This document shows positions 52,614 through 61,907 of a stretch of DNA of 62,515 nt, one piece after another. Position numbers and translations under genes: made by a program. Every line of letters starts with the position of its first letter. Positions within the stretch are counted from its first letter, which is position 1. The stretch covers positions 1 to 62,515 of the forward strand of contig CAMDAC010000017.1 of NCBI GenBank assembly GCA_945888325.1, given 5' to 3'. This DNA comes from Candidatus Sulfopaludibacter sp. SbA3. Lineage in GTDB: Bacteria > Pseudomonadota > Alphaproteobacteria > Caulobacterales > Hyphomonadaceae. The notes below the pieces were generated by a model. The model did no database searches, was not told the DNA's origin, and saw only the letters and a program-made list of their open reading frames with translations.

Positions 52614-53711
52614 TTGCCCGATACCCAACCCGTTCCTGCAAAGACCGGCATCACCGATGAGGGCTACCTCACCGATTGCTGGTACCTGGCTGCGCCGTCC
52701 GCCCGGCTGAAGCCCGGCACGCAGGAACGGCTGATGGTGCTGGGTGAGCCGGTCGTCGTCGCCCGCACGCCGGCAGGGGAGGCGTTTGCCCTACGCGACA
52801 TCTGCCCGCACCGCCTCGTGCCGCTCTCGGCCGGCAGGCAGATCGAGACGAAGGGCGAGTGGACGCTGCAATGCCCGTATCACGGCTGGCGCTTCGGCAC
52901 CGATGGCGGCTGCCGCCTGATGCCGAGCCTGATCGAGGACAGCCCGTACGACCCCACGAAAGTGAAGGTCCGCCGCTACCCCGTCCACGAGGCGAACGGC
53001 GCGGTCTATCTCTACGTCGCGCACGATCCGCGCAGCCTTGCGGCGCCCGCCGTGCCGCCGCCGTCCTTTGGTCCGCTCCCGGACAAACCCGGCTTCATCA
53101 TCGAGGACGTGTTCAACGCCCATATGGACGACGCCGTCGTCGGGCTGATGGACCCCGCTCACGTGCCGTTCGTGCATAACCAGTGGTGGTGGCGCCCGCC
53201 GTCCACGGGCCTGAAGCTCAAGGAAAAACCTTTCGGCCCGATCGAGCGCGGCTGGGCGATCGACCGGCACGCGCCCTCGTCAAACTCGAAACTCTATCGC
53301 TGGGTCTTCGGCGGCAATGTGCAGACCGAGATCTGTTTCCAGCTGCCGGGCTACCGGTGGGAAATCATCTCGAACGAGACCGCGCGCCTCCTGACGCTGA
53401 CGTGCCTGACGCCCGAGGCGCCGAAGAAAACCCGCATTACCCAATTCACCTGGTGGACCGGCGCCCCACTGCTGCACCTCGCCGTGCCGGTGGCCAGACG
53501 CATGGGCGCAAAATTCCTCGCGCAGGACGGCGAGATGGTGGACCTGCAGAACCAAGGCATGGCGCACCAGAAAGCGATGCTCTGGATCGACGATATCGAC
53601 GTGCAGGCCAAATGGTACCAGCAGCTCAAACGCGAATGGACCGCCGCCCGCACCGAAGGCCGCGAGTTCGCCAACCCCATCCAGCCCCGCGTGCTGAAGT
53701 GGATGAGTTGA
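52614..53711 (+). CDS. Rieske non-heme iron aromatic-ring oxygenase, alpha subunit type
   Basis: A 365-residue oxygenase. Rieske [2Fe-2S] ligands are CPHR (Cys64, His66) and CPYHGW (Cys87, His90). The mononuclear iron site is MDPAHVPFVHNQWWW (His183, His188), with a C-terminal Asp expected. Similar to vanillate O-demethylase and related oxygenases. Start TTG 52614, 8 bases after the inhibitor gene stop; no ATG nearby. The reductase partner is not in the window. Confidence 0.87.
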   Translation: MPDTQPVPAKTGITDEGYLTDCWYLAAPSARLKPGTQERLMVLGEPVVVARTPAGEAFALRDICPHRLVPLSAGRQIETKGEWTLQCPYHGWRFGTDGGCRLMPSLIEDSPYDPTKVKVRRYPVHEANGAVYLYVAHDPRSLAAPAVPPPSFGPLPDKPGFIIEDVFNAHMDDAVVGLMDPAHVPFVHNQWWWRPPSTGLKLKEKPFGPIERGWAIDRHAPSSNSKLYRWVFGGNVQTEICFQLPGYRWEIISNETARLLTLTCLTPEAPKKTRITQFTWWTGAPLLHLAVPVARRMGAKFLAQDGEMVDLQNQGMAHQKAMLWIDDIDVQAKWYQQLKREWTAARTEGREFANPIQPRVLKWMS

Positions 53712-53803
53712 GCGTCTGAGGGGCAAATTCTACCCTGCCCCAAAATGGCCTTGAAAAAATGTGAGGTCAGGCACTGGCCGGGTGGAGCATTCGTTCCAAG
53801 TGT

Positions 53804-53844
53804 TGGCAGGCGCGACGCGAAGCGCGCCTCCCGAGTACCTGCCA
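53804..53844 (+). promoter_or_regulatory. structured leader before the fasciclin gene
   Basis: TGGCAGG (53804-53810) pairs with CCTGCCA (53838-53844); inside, CGCG (53811-53814) can pair with CGCG (53823-53826). The fold lies 22 bases before the start codon and could protect the 5' end of the mRNA or regulate translation. Confidence 0.35.
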
Positions 53845-53866
53845 GTTACCAAAAGGAAGACCCCCC

Positions 53867-54433
53867 ATGAAATTCAAACTGTTCGCCGTTGCGGCTGTCA
53901 GCGCCTTTGCGCTCGCCGCCTGCTCCCCTGCTGAAACCGTCACGACCGAGCCGGCTGTTGTTGAAGAAGTCGTGGCCGAACCGGTCGTGGAAGAAGTTGC
54001 CCCGGCCCCGACGACCATCGTCGACATCGCCGCCGGCAACCCGGATTTCTCGACCCTCGTCGCCGCCGTCCAGGCCGCCGGTCTCGCCGAAACGCTGTCG
54101 GGCCCCGGCCCTTTCACCGTCTTCGCGCCGACCAACGCCGCCTTCGCTGCGCTGCCCGCCGGCACGCTCGACTCGCTGCTGCTGCCCGAGAACAAGGAAC
54201 AGCTCGCGAAGATCCTGACCTATCACGTGGTTTCGGGCAAAGTGATGGCCGCCGATCTTCCGGCCGCTGATGCCGCCGTCGCCACCACGACGGTCGCCGG
54301 TCTCGACCTTTCGGCCCGCGTCGAAGCTGATGGCACCGCCAAGGCCAATGAAGCCACCATCACCACGGCTGACATCGAAGCTTCGAACGGCGTGATCCAC
54401 GTCATCGATACGGTTCTCCTGCCGAAGGAATAG
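53867..54433 (+). CDS. fasciclin-domain lipoprotein
   Basis: A 188-residue protein with signal and lipobox (FALAAC), a Val/Glu/Pro spacer and one FAS1 domain: [24 protein letters not shown], the H1 box [16 protein letters not shown] and the H2 region [11 protein letters not shown] ... [12 protein letters not shown]. Bacterial FAS1 lipoproteins serve in adhesion or matrix contacts. Preceded by AAGGAAGA and followed by a strong terminator, so monocistronic. Confidence 0.9.
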   Translation: MKFKLFAVAAVSAFALAACSPAETVTTEPAVVEEVVAEPVVEEVAPAPTTIVDIAAGNPDFSTLVAAVQAAGLAETLSGPGPFTVFAPTNAAFAALPAGTLDSLLLPENKEQLAKILTYHVVSGKVMAADLPAADAAVATTTVAGLDLSARVEADGTAKANEATITTADIEASNGVIHVIDTVLLPKE

Positions 54434-54456
54434 GCCTCCCTGAGGCAGAAATGTGT

Positions 54457-54490
54457 GGCCGCGATCCTTCAACGGGTCGCGGCCCTTTTT
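54457..54490 (+). terminator. rho-independent terminator after the fasciclin gene
   Basis: GGCCGCGATCC (54457-54467), loop TTCAAC, GGGTCGCGGCC (54474-54484), an 11-base stem with one G-T wobble, then CTTTTT. Confidence 0.85.
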
Positions 54491-54556
54491 CGGGCTGAAT
54501 GAAACCAACTGATCGAGATCAACGTAGTTCTTTCAAGGAGGGTCCAGGGTATTCTC

Positions 54557-55210
54557 ATGATTGCCATCGTCCAGAAACGTCTTGTTCTGCCCGCCCTTGC
54601 GCTGATGCTGGCGGCCTGCGCCCATGCCGAGGAGCCAACGCCCATGCCCGCCTTCACCGTCATCGCCGAAGATGGCGCCGCTGAAATCCGCGCTTATGCG
54701 CCGATGATCGTTGCCGAAGTGACCGTCGAGGCGCCGTCGCTGGCGGAGGCGGCGAATGCCGGATTCCGTCCGCTGGCGAATTACATTTTCGGCGGCAACG
54801 CGCCGCGCCAGAAGATCGCGATGACCAGCCCGGTCACCGCCGCGCCGAAGGGCCAGAAGATCGCCATGACCGCGCCCGTCACGGCGGCAGAATCGGCCGC
54901 GGTTGGCAGCTACGCCGTGCATTTCATCATGCCTGCGGAATGGACGATGGAAGCGCTGCCCGCGCCCACCAACCCCGATATCCGCCTCGTTCCTCTGCCC
55001 GGGCGCACCGTTGCCGCCTACCGCTACACAGGCGGCGATACGCCGAAGAAGCAGGAAAAGGCCGAAACAGCCCTGCGCGCCTTCGCGGACGCCCGTGGCT
55101 ACACGGCGACAGGCGAGCCCGAATGGGCCGGCTATGACGCGCCCTTCGTGCCCTTCTTCCTGCGCCGCTACGAAATCATGCTCGCGGTGGAGCCCGCGAA
55201 CAAAGAGTGA
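54557..55210 (+). CDS. SOUL heme-binding family lipoprotein
   Basis: A 217-residue protein: signal and lipobox (LMLAAC), then a SOUL domain (AEIRAYAPMIVAEVTVEAPS, ANYIFGGNAPRQKIAMTSPVTA, VHFIMPAEWTMEALPAPTNPDI, FVPFFLRRYEIMLAV). SOUL proteins bind heme in eukaryotes; the bacterial role is unclear. The segment QKIAMT.PVTAA is repeated twice in tandem (KIAMTSPVTAA, KIAMTAPVTAA), as is normal in the family. Confidence 0.88.
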   Translation: MIAIVQKRLVLPALALMLAACAHAEEPTPMPAFTVIAEDGAAEIRAYAPMIVAEVTVEAPSLAEAANAGFRPLANYIFGGNAPRQKIAMTSPVTAAPKGQKIAMTAPVTAAESAAVGSYAVHFIMPAEWTMEALPAPTNPDIRLVPLPGRTVAAYRYTGGDTPKKQEKAETALRAFADARGYTATGEPEWAGYDAPFVPFFLRRYEIMLAVEPANKE

Positions 55211-55255
55211 AACTTCAAGCTGTCTTTAACCCTTCGCGCTGCTAGGGTGGCGCGC

Positions 55256-55762
55256 ATGAGCGCTCCGATTCGCATCCTCGGCATCGACCCCGGCCTCCGC
55301 CATACCGGCTGGGGCATCATCGAGCAGACCGGCATGCGCCTCTCCCATGTCGCCCACGGCGTCATCTCGGCGGCGACTGATATCTCGATGGCCGAACGGC
55401 TCGCGGAAATCTTCGAATGTGTCGGCGAACTCGCCCGCCACCACGCGCCGCACGCGGCCGGGGTCGAGGAGACCCTTGTCAACGCCAACCCCCGCTCGGC
55501 GCTGAAGCTCGGCCAGGCCCGCGGCGCCGCGATGGCGGCCCTCGCAATGGCCGGCGTGCCGGTCGCCGAATTTGCGCCGCGGCAGATTAAACTGTCCGTG
55601 GTCGGAACAGGCACGGCCGACAAGGACCAGGTCAAGTTCATGGTCCAGCGGCTGCTGCCGCGGGCAGGGGAGATGAAGCTCGACGCCGCCGACGCGCTCG
55701 CCTGCGCCATCTGCACTGCGCATCACCTGCCGCCGCCGCTCCGGCGGAAGGGCGCCGCATGA
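55256..55762 (+). CDS. ruvC: Holliday junction endodeoxyribonuclease RuvC
   Basis: Resolves Holliday junctions. A 168-residue RNase H-fold protein with ILGIDPGLRHTGWG (Asp11), GVEETLVNANP (catalytic Glu), AEFAPRQIKLSVVGTGTADKDQVKFMV and the last acidic residues in KLDAADALACAI. ATG 55256 lies 8 bases after AGGG; GTG 55247 is the alternative. GCTAGGGT at 55241-55248 is a likely -10, so the transcript may be leaderless. Overlaps ruvA by 4 bases. Confidence 0.96.
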   Translation: MSAPIRILGIDPGLRHTGWGIIEQTGMRLSHVAHGVISAATDISMAERLAEIFECVGELARHHAPHAAGVEETLVNANPRSALKLGQARGAAMAALAMAGVPVAEFAPRQIKLSVVGTGTADKDQVKFMVQRLLPRAGEMKLDAADALACAICTAHHLPPPLRRKGAA

Positions 55763-56382
55763 TCGTCGGCCGCCTCACCGGAGAGGTCGGCGCCATCGGC
55801 CTCGACCATGTGCTGATCGACGTGAACGGCGTCGGTTATGTCGCCCTTGCCGGCACGCGCCTGCTCGCGCGCCTGCAGGCGGGAGACCGCGTCACCGTGC
55901 AGGTCGAAACCCGCGTCACCGAAAGCTCGATCACCCTGTTCGCCTTCGCCACGGACGAGGAACGCGCCTGGTTCGTAAGGCTGCAGGATGTGCCGGGCGT
56001 CGCCGGAAAGTCCGCCCTCGCCATCCTGGACGGCCTCGCGCCCGCCGAGATCATGGACGCCATCGCGCTCGGCGATTCCGGTGCCTTCACGCGCGCCAAG
56101 GGTATCGGCAAGAAACTCGGCGAGCGCATCGTCACCGAACTCGCGGGCAAGGCCCCGCCGATGGGACGTTTCGGCCGGTTTGAAACCGCCGCTGTTGCCG
56201 GTCTCGCCTCCGCGCCCGTGGCGGCCAGCACGGGTCCCCGCGCTGAAGCCATCAGTGCGCTGACCAATCTCGGCTACACGCCGTCCGAAGCCTCCCGCGC
56301 CGTTGCCGCCGCCGCCAAGGATGGTAGCGCCGATACGGTCAGCGCCCTCGTCAAGGGCGCGCTGAAGGAGCTCGCGCGGTGA
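55759..56382 (+). CDS. ruvA: Holliday junction DNA helicase subunit RuvA
   Basis: Junction-recognition subunit of the branch-migration complex, 207 residues. Domain [28 protein letters not shown]. Helix-hairpin-helix domain [21 protein letters not shown] and [19 protein letters not shown]. The C-terminal RuvB-binding domain is [19 protein letters not shown]. Starts in the ruvC stop (ATGA) and ends in the ruvB start. Confidence 0.96.
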   Translation: MIVGRLTGEVGAIGLDHVLIDVNGVGYVALAGTRLLARLQAGDRVTVQVETRVTESSITLFAFATDEERAWFVRLQDVPGVAGKSALAILDGLAPAEIMDAIALGDSGAFTRAKGIGKKLGERIVTELAGKAPPMGRFGRFETAAVAGLASAPVAASTGPRAEAISALTNLGYTPSEASRAVAAAAKDGSADTVSALVKGALKELAR

Positions 56383-57410
56383 GCCGCAAGGATTCCCTCG
56401 CCGATTCGCAGGCCCAGGCGCCGGACGCGCTGGACCGGGCCCTCCGGCCACAGACGTTCGAGGACTATGTCGGCCAGCGCAAGGCGAAGTCGAACCTGAA
56501 GGTCTATGTCGACGCCGCCCGCGCCCGCTCGGAAGCGCTCGACCATGTGCTGCTCTTCGGCCCGCCCGGCCTCGGTAAGACGACGCTGGCGCAGATCCTC
56601 GCGCGCGAGATGGGTGTCGGCTTCCGCGCCACCTCCGGCCCTGTCATCGCCAAGGCCGGCGACCTTGCCGCGATCCTGACGAACCTCGAGCCGAACGACG
56701 TCCTCTTCATCGACGAGATCCACCGCCTGCCGGCCATCGTCGAGGAAATCCTCTATCCCGCGATGGAGGATTACGCGCTCGACCTCGTGATCGGGGAGGG
56801 GCCCGCCGCCCGCTCCGTGCGGCTTGATCTGGCGCCCTTCACACTCGTCGGCGCGACGACCCGCGCGGGCCTCCTCGCGACGCCGCTGCGGGACCGGTTC
56901 GGCATCCCGATCCGCCTCGAATTCTACGAGCCCGAAGAACTCGCCCGCATCGTCATGGCCGCTGCGCGCAAGCTCGGTGCTCCGATCACGGAGGAAGGCG
57001 CCGTCGAGATCGCCTCCCGCGCCCGCGGTACGCCCCGCATCGCGCTGCGCCTGCTCCGCCGTGTGCGCGACTTTGCCGACGCTGAAGGCCAGCCGATCGA
57101 CAAGCCTGCCGCCGACCGCGCGCTCAAACGTCTGGAAATCGACAGTGACGGCCTCGACGCGCTCGACCGGCGCTACCTCCACGCCCTCGTCAAAACCTAT
57201 GCCGGCGGCCCGGTCGGCGCCGACACGCTCGCCGCCGCGCTCTCCGAAGCGCGCGACGCCGTCGAGGACGTGATCGAGCCTTACCTGATGCAGAAAGGTT
57301 ACGTCGCCCGCACTCCAAGAGGCCGCGTCGCTGCGCCGCTTGCGTACGAGCGTCTTGGCCTCAAGGCACCGGGCGGCCAGCAAAGCGCTCTGTTCACGGA
57401 CGAGGAGTGA
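56379..57410 (+). CDS. ruvB: Holliday junction DNA helicase subunit RuvB
   Basis: AAA+ motor of branch migration, 343 residues. [21 protein letters not shown] at the N-terminus, Walker [16 protein letters not shown], Walker [11 protein letters not shown], the RuvB beta-hairpin segment and the winged-helix end ([15 protein letters not shown]). Start GTG 56379 overlaps the ruvA stop (GTGA). ruvCAB form an operon with a GFA gene attached. Confidence 0.97.
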   Translation: MSRKDSLADSQAQAPDALDRALRPQTFEDYVGQRKAKSNLKVYVDAARARSEALDHVLLFGPPGLGKTTLAQILAREMGVGFRATSGPVIAKAGDLAAILTNLEPNDVLFIDEIHRLPAIVEEILYPAMEDYALDLVIGEGPAARSVRLDLAPFTLVGATTRAGLLATPLRDRFGIPIRLEFYEPEELARIVMAAARKLGAPITEEGAVEIASRARGTPRIALRLLRRVRDFADAEGQPIDKPAADRALKRLEIDSDGLDALDRRYLHALVKTYAGGPVGADTLAAALSEARDAVEDVIEPYLMQKGYVARTPRGRVAAPLAYERLGLKAPGGQQSALFTDEE

Positions 57411-57814
57411 GCCTGTTCGAAGGGAGCTGTTTTTGCGGCGCCGTCGCTTACCGTGCCGCGAGCCTAGGTCCGATCGGGCACTGTCATTGCCGCACCTGCC
57501 AGAAAACCCATTCCGCCGCCTTCGCCACCACGGCGCGTGTCCCGCGCGCCGATTTTGCCTGGACGCGCGGCGAAGATGTCGTCGCCCATATTGAATCCAC
57601 GCCCGGCAAGCTGCGCCACTTCTGCCCGAAGTGCGGTTCCCACCTGATGGCCGAATGGACGGCGCAGGACGCCGTCATCCTGCGTGTGGCCAGTCTCGAC
57701 ACGCCGCTACCTTCGAAGCCTGTCGTGCATATCTGGACCAGCCACCAGGCCGCCTTCTTTGACTTTGACGACGGCCTGCCGCGCCTGCCCGAAGGCGTCC
57801 CGAAACCGGCTTGA
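57407..57814 (+). CDS. GFA/CENP-V family zinc protein (second copy)
   Basis: A 135-residue GFA-fold protein. Zinc ligands: CFC at 8-10, CHCRTC at 26-31 and CPKC at 73-76. Start GTG 57407 overlaps the ruvB stop, so it is translated with ruvCAB. It is only distantly like the other GFA protein at 9121. Substrate unknown; cotranscription with recombination genes may be accidental. Confidence 0.87.
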   Translation: MSLFEGSCFCGAVAYRAASLGPIGHCHCRTCQKTHSAAFATTARVPRADFAWTRGEDVVAHIESTPGKLRHFCPKCGSHLMAEWTAQDAVILRVASLDTPLPSKPVVHIWTSHQAAFFDFDDGLPRLPEGVPKPA

Positions 57815-57838
57815 TCGCCGCCGCAGCTGGTCTAGGTT
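57811..57838 (+). promoter_or_regulatory. promoter candidate for the Coq4-like gene
   Basis: TTGATCG (57811-57817), 13 bases, TCTAGGTT (57831-57838). Predicted start about 12 bases before the ATG at 57858, leaving CAGGAG as ribosome binding site in the short leader. Confidence 0.4.
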
Positions 57839-57857
57839 CGGCTCAGGAGACACAAGC

Positions 57858-58889
57858 ATGACGCCTGAAGACCTGAAGCACCGCGCTCACGCCCACTTCA
57901 ACAGCGCGCTGGACGCCGCGGGCGTCCGCGCGCTCGCGTCAGAACTCGCCGCAGCCAAAGGCAAGTCCGGTCCCGCCGCCCGCGCCGCAATGGCCGGCCT
58001 GCTCGCCCGCACGGCCTTCCTCGAGCCCGACCGGACGGGCGAGATCTACGACGCCCTCGCGCTCGGCTGGCGGGGCAAGCCGGTCAAGGCGGCGCCGCTC
58101 GGCACGCTTGCGCTCCCGCCCGGCGACGTCCCGCCGGATCTATTCGGCGCCTGGTGGTCCGTCGCGGAAGACTTGGCCGCCGGGAAGCTTGACGCGCTCG
58201 CGGTCACCCAGAGAACGGCCACCCTCGGCGGCAGGATGCCGGCCGCGTTCGAGGCCCGGCTTGCCGCCATGTCCTATCTCTGGCCGGGCGTCCCGGAAAT
58301 CGCAGACCGTCCGCTCCCGGAACATGTCCGCCTGGAAGACCTCGCCGCCTGCCCGCCGGGCTCGCTGGGCCGTGCCTTCCACGATCTGATCGTCGACAAC
58401 AAATTCGATCTTGAAGTGCTCGACCGGGAGTCGATCGGCCTGTCCCGCCTCAGCAAGCCGCTCGACTATCTCAACACCCGCATCCTGCAGGCGCATGACC
58501 TCTGGCACATCACCGCCGGCTACGAGACGACCTCGCTGCATGAGCTGGCCATCTCGGCCTTCCAGCTGGCGCAGTTCGGGCATTCCTATTCTGCGCAGTT
58601 CCTGTCGGTCTCTGCGGCGGTCGGCGCGCTGGCGCCGGACTTTGCCTATCCGGTCCTGATGGACACGATGACCAGTGCCTGGGTGCACGGGCGCGAGACG
58701 CCGCCCGTCATCACGATTGAGTGGGAATCGCTCTGGCATCTCACGCCTGACGAGATTCGCGCGGCCCATGGTATCCGTCCCTACCGGCGCCCTTGGCGCG
58801 CGGACTTTGTCGAGAACCGCCGGCCGCTTGCCGATTCCCTCGCGATCCTGAAGCGTTCGCTGGTTCCGCAGCGCGCCGCCGCCCATTAG
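57858..58889 (+). CDS. Coq4-family protein (ubiquinone biosynthesis)
   Basis: A 343-residue protein. The C-terminal half carries the Coq4 metal motif HDLWHITAGYETTSLHELAI (HDxxH...E). Coq4 is needed for ubiquinone synthesis in eukaryotes and some Alphaproteobacteria, with oxidative decarboxylation of the ring as the proposed role. The N-terminal 110 residues are an Ala-rich helical extension. ATG 57858 follows CAGGAG. Confidence 0.82.
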   Translation: MTPEDLKHRAHAHFNSALDAAGVRALASELAAAKGKSGPAARAAMAGLLARTAFLEPDRTGEIYDALALGWRGKPVKAAPLGTLALPPGDVPPDLFGAWWSVAEDLAAGKLDALAVTQRTATLGGRMPAAFEARLAAMSYLWPGVPEIADRPLPEHVRLEDLAACPPGSLGRAFHDLIVDNKFDLEVLDRESIGLSRLSKPLDYLNTRILQAHDLWHITAGYETTSLHELAISAFQLAQFGHSYSAQFLSVSAAVGALAPDFAYPVLMDTMTSAWVHGRETPPVITIEWESLWHLTPDEIRAAHGIRPYRRPWRADFVENRRPLADSLAILKRSLVPQRAAAH

Positions 58890-59239
58890 GCAGGCGGGCG
58901 CATCCCCCACAGCACGCCGATCAACCCGCCCTTGATCCGTGGCAGGAGGATCAGCACCGCGCCGACCGCAAACGTGCCGAGTCCGGCCAGCCGCATCCAC
59001 AGCGGCCAGTCCTCATGCCGCGCCGCGATGAAGGTCAACGCCGCCAGAAGGGGGCCGAGCATCAGCACGGTCAGCCAGGGCGGCCCGTCCTCCGCCGCTA
59101 TCTCGCCCGTCGCCGCGCCGCACACGCTGCACCCCGGCGCTTGCTTCAGATAGCCCGCAAACAGCTTGCCGCGCCCGCATTCGGGACAACGGCCGCGCAA
59201 TCCGCGGATCACAGAGATCAGGGCAGAGGAGATTGCCAT
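58886..59239 (-). CDS. DUF983 membrane protein
   Basis: A 117-residue protein: an N-terminal zinc ribbon (RCPECGRGKLF, GCSVCGAATG; Cys18, 21, 37, 40) followed by two membrane helices (about 54-72 and 80-108). Matches DUF983, unknown function, widespread in Alphaproteobacteria and often near cytochrome oxidase assembly genes. Its stop overlaps the Coq4-like stop by 4 bases, convergent. Confidence 0.88.
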   Translation of the reverse strand: MAISSALISVIRGLRGRCPECGRGKLFAGYLKQAPGCSVCGAATGEIAAEDGPPWLTVLMLGPLLAALTFIAARHEDWPLWMRLAGLGTFAVGAVLILLPRIKGGLIGVLWGMRPPA

Positions 59240-59296
59240 GGCCCCTCATTCGCATGAAACGCTGCCGCCCGCGATCTCTCGCGTCGCCGCACAAGG

Positions 59297-59325
59297 ATGA
59301 CGCCGCCCGCCGCCTCTGCTAGTCG
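59297..59325 (+). promoter_or_regulatory. promoter candidate, likely leaderless, for the DUF3137-like gene
   Basis: ATGACGC (59297-59303), 14 bases, GCTAGTCG (59318-59325). The -10 ends 6 bases before ATG 59332 and no ribosome binding site is present, so the mRNA probably starts at the initiation codon. Confidence 0.5.
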
Positions 59326-59331
59326 GGATTC

Positions 59332-60480
59332 ATGACCAAGGGCTGGGACGAGATCGAAGCACATGCCGGCTTTGCCGGTGCACGCGCGCGGTCGGAGGCC
59401 GAACTGCGCCCCCTGCTCGATCAGGTGAAGATCGATTCCATTGATCCTGCGCGCCAGACCAAGCTCATTTCGCGCGCGACGACGACCGCCTTCTTCGCCT
59501 TCGGCGGCACATTCTTCGCTTTCGAATTCATTCTGCCGAATGGCGCGGGATGGGAATTCCTGCAATTCCTGCTCTTTCCCATCCTGTTCATTGCCTACAT
59601 GGCGATCGCCTTGTTCCTCGTGCGCGGCCAGCTCGCAAAGCTCGTCGTCGAGGCGCAGGCCCGCGTCGGAATCAAGGGCGAGGTGATGAACCGGATTACC
59701 GCGCCCCTCGGCGTCAAATACGTGCCCGCCCCGGGCGGCGCGCCGAAGGGTCTCGAATGGCTGGCCAAGCAGAGCTGGGCGCCTGCCATCCTGCGCGAGG
59801 CGACCGCGTCACTGAATGCGGCCGGCGGCATGGACGGCGCCGTCGCCATCGTGCGCGACAGCGGCCTGCTGCTGGAAGGCTATTCCTATATCGCGGGCAC
59901 CCCGGAACAGAAGGCGAAGTTCAACGAGCAAGCCTCCAGCATGCGGCATGTCGAAGATGGCTTCGAGGGCACGCGCGGCGGGCTCACGTTCTCGATGTTC
60001 GAATGGGTCGAGTCGGTCGAAGACGCGCCGAATATCTACCATCTCGTCATCGTCCTCGAAGCGCCGATTCGCTTGCACGGCGTCACACAGCTACGGGCCA
60101 GAAAGTATGTCTGGCCCCAGGACCCGAACGGCACCCTGCTTGAGGACGTGGACCTCGGCCCGAAAGCCTTCGATGCGCTCTACCGGCTGCGCGCCTCCGA
60201 CCAGGTCGAGGCCCGCGCCATCTTCAACCCGGCCGTCATCGAGCGCGTCATTGCCCTCTCGCATGGCGGCAAGTTCCGCGCCGTCGCCCGCGCCGGCCAT
60301 CTCGTGTTCGACTTTGCCAGTGAGTTGAACCGCTTCCATCTGATCGACCTGATCACCGGCGAATGGGACGATGAGACGATCCGCCAGACCCATGCCGACC
60401 TCGCCGAAGCCCTCGCCCTCGTCGACGCCCTCGGCCACGCCTTCATGCTGGTGCGAAAGTCTGGTACGGGCGCCCCATGA
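59332..60480 (+). CDS. DUF3137-like membrane protein
   Basis: A 382-residue protein with two close membrane helices (about 50-67 and 73-95, AFFAFGGTFFAFEF and LLFPILFIAYMAIALFLV) and a large soluble domain resembling DUF3137 (GLLLEGYSYIAG, HVEDGFEGTRGGLTFSMFE, VLEAPIRLHGVTQLRARKY). Function unknown. It has no ribosome binding site. The stop overlaps the ybgC start (ATGA), so it heads the ybgC-tol region. Confidence 0.7.
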   Translation: MTKGWDEIEAHAGFAGARARSEAELRPLLDQVKIDSIDPARQTKLISRATTTAFFAFGGTFFAFEFILPNGAGWEFLQFLLFPILFIAYMAIALFLVRGQLAKLVVEAQARVGIKGEVMNRITAPLGVKYVPAPGGAPKGLEWLAKQSWAPAILREATASLNAAGGMDGAVAIVRDSGLLLEGYSYIAGTPEQKAKFNEQASSMRHVEDGFEGTRGGLTFSMFEWVESVEDAPNIYHLVIVLEAPIRLHGVTQLRARKYVWPQDPNGTLLEDVDLGPKAFDALYRLRASDQVEARAIFNPAVIERVIALSHGGKFRAVARAGHLVFDFASELNRFHLIDLITGEWDDETIRQTHADLAEALALVDALGHAFMLVRKSGTGAP

Positions 60481-60932
60481 CCCTGCCGCCCCTCGACGCC
60501 CATAACTTCGACGCCGCCCGCCAGCACTGGCTGCCTGTGCGCGTCTATTACGAGGACACCGACTTCACCGGCATGGTCTATCACGCCAACTACCTGCGCT
60601 TCTTCGAGCGCGGCCGGTCGGACCACCTGCGCGATGCCGGCGTCTCGCACCAGTCGCTGCTGGCCCGCGAAGACCCGGCCGCGTTCACGCTGACCAACGT
60701 CAACGTCACCTACCGCCGGCCCGCCAAGGTGGACGACCTCCTGCACATCCGCACGCGCTATCTCGGCATGGACGGGCCCCGAATCCGCTTCGTGCAGTCC
60801 TGCCTGCGGGACGGGGAACTGATCGCTGAAGCCGAGATCACCGCCGTGATGATCCATGCCGACGGGCGCCTGCGCCGCCCGATCAAGGAAATCGCGGAGC
60901 ACCTTGAGGCCTATCGCTGGCAGGCGGGCTGA
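60477..60932 (+). CDS. ybgC: Tol-Pal-associated acyl-CoA thioesterase
   Basis: A 151-residue hotdog-fold thioesterase: VRVYYEDTDFTGMVYHANYLRFFERGR with the catalytic Asp (YEDTD) and the YHANY motif. YbgC hydrolyses acyl-CoA/ACP and is encoded at the head of tol-pal clusters. It is followed after 255 bases by tolQ; that gap has no gene. Confidence 0.95.
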   Translation: MTLPPLDAHNFDAARQHWLPVRVYYEDTDFTGMVYHANYLRFFERGRSDHLRDAGVSHQSLLAREDPAAFTLTNVNVTYRRPAKVDDLLHIRTRYLGMDGPRIRFVQSCLRDGELIAEAEITAVMIHADGRLRRPIKEIAEHLEAYRWQAG

Positions 60933-61187
60933 CCTGCCCGGAAAAGCAGCGTCGGGCACCCGTTTCAGCGCCCCGGTGGTTAACAATTTGCCACGAAGCC
61001 TTAACCCTTGGCGGATATCCCTTATGTGACTGCGCAAAACCCGGCCCGCGCCGTGTTTCTGCCGGATTCGGGCTGGAAAGAGGGGCGGAAGACCTGTGGT
61101 CCCCGCGCATTGCTCCGGGCCGAATCCTTGTACCGCCGCACACGCGGGCGCGACGCGCCCGGATGAAGTTTGGGAGACACCTCGTTC

Positions 61188-61901
61188 ATGGAAAACGAAT
61201 CCATCGGCAACGTTGCCAGCACCAGCGATTTTTCGCTGATCGCCTTGCTGGGCGAAGCAGACATTGTCGTGAAGATCGTCCTGGTCGTCCTCTTGCTGGC
61301 CTCGATCTGGTCCTGGATCGTGATCGGCGAGAAGCTTTTTGCGCTCGGCGGCCTGAAGAAATCAGCCCTCGCTTTCGAGGAGGCGTTCTGGAACGGCCGC
61401 GCCGGCGAGTTTGACCTGCGCCCGGGGCAGGGCGGCAAGGATCCCGCCTCCCGCGTCTTCGTTTCTGCCGCCCGCGAATGGCAGGATGCCGGCAAGTCGC
61501 TCGCCACCCCCGCCGAAGCCTCCGCCATCGTGATGCGCGCCGAGCGCTCGATGCGCGCCGCGGTGGACCGCGAACTCGGCCGCGCCGGCAACGGCCTCTC
61601 CATCCTTGCCACCATAGGCTCGGCCTCGCCCTTCATCGGCCTCTTCGGCACGGTCTGGGGCATCATGAACGCCTTCCTCAACATCGCCGAAGCGCAGGAT
61701 ACCAGCCTCGGCACCGTCGCCGGCCCGATCGCTGAAGCCCTCTTCGCCACCGGCCTCGGCCTGATCGCGGCCATCCCGGCGGTCATCTTCTACAACAAGT
61801 TCACTGCCGACCTGACCAAGCTCGGGGACCAGCTCGACAGCTTCTCCCAGGATGTCCTTGTGCGCCTATCGCGCCGGGCCTCCGACGCGACGCGGGACTA
61901 G
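61188..61901 (+). CDS. tolQ: Tol-Pal proton channel subunit TolQ
   Basis: A 237-residue inner-membrane protein of the MotA/TolQ/ExbB family, with three membrane helices (about 25-46, 140-165 and 175-200). The last pair contains [22 protein letters not shown] and [25 protein letters not shown], hallmark TolQ sequences. With TolR it uses the proton gradient to drive TolA during outer-membrane constriction. ATG 61188 is chosen over TTG 61170; GGGAG is 11 bases upstream. Confidence 0.95.
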   Translation: MENESIGNVASTSDFSLIALLGEADIVVKIVLVVLLLASIWSWIVIGEKLFALGGLKKSALAFEEAFWNGRAGEFDLRPGQGGKDPASRVFVSAAREWQDAGKSLATPAEASAIVMRAERSMRAAVDRELGRAGNGLSILATIGSASPFIGLFGTVWGIMNAFLNIAEAQDTSLGTVAGPIAEALFATGLGLIAAIPAVIFYNKFTADLTKLGDQLDSFSQDVLVRLSRRASDATRD

Positions 61902-61907
61902 AGCGCC

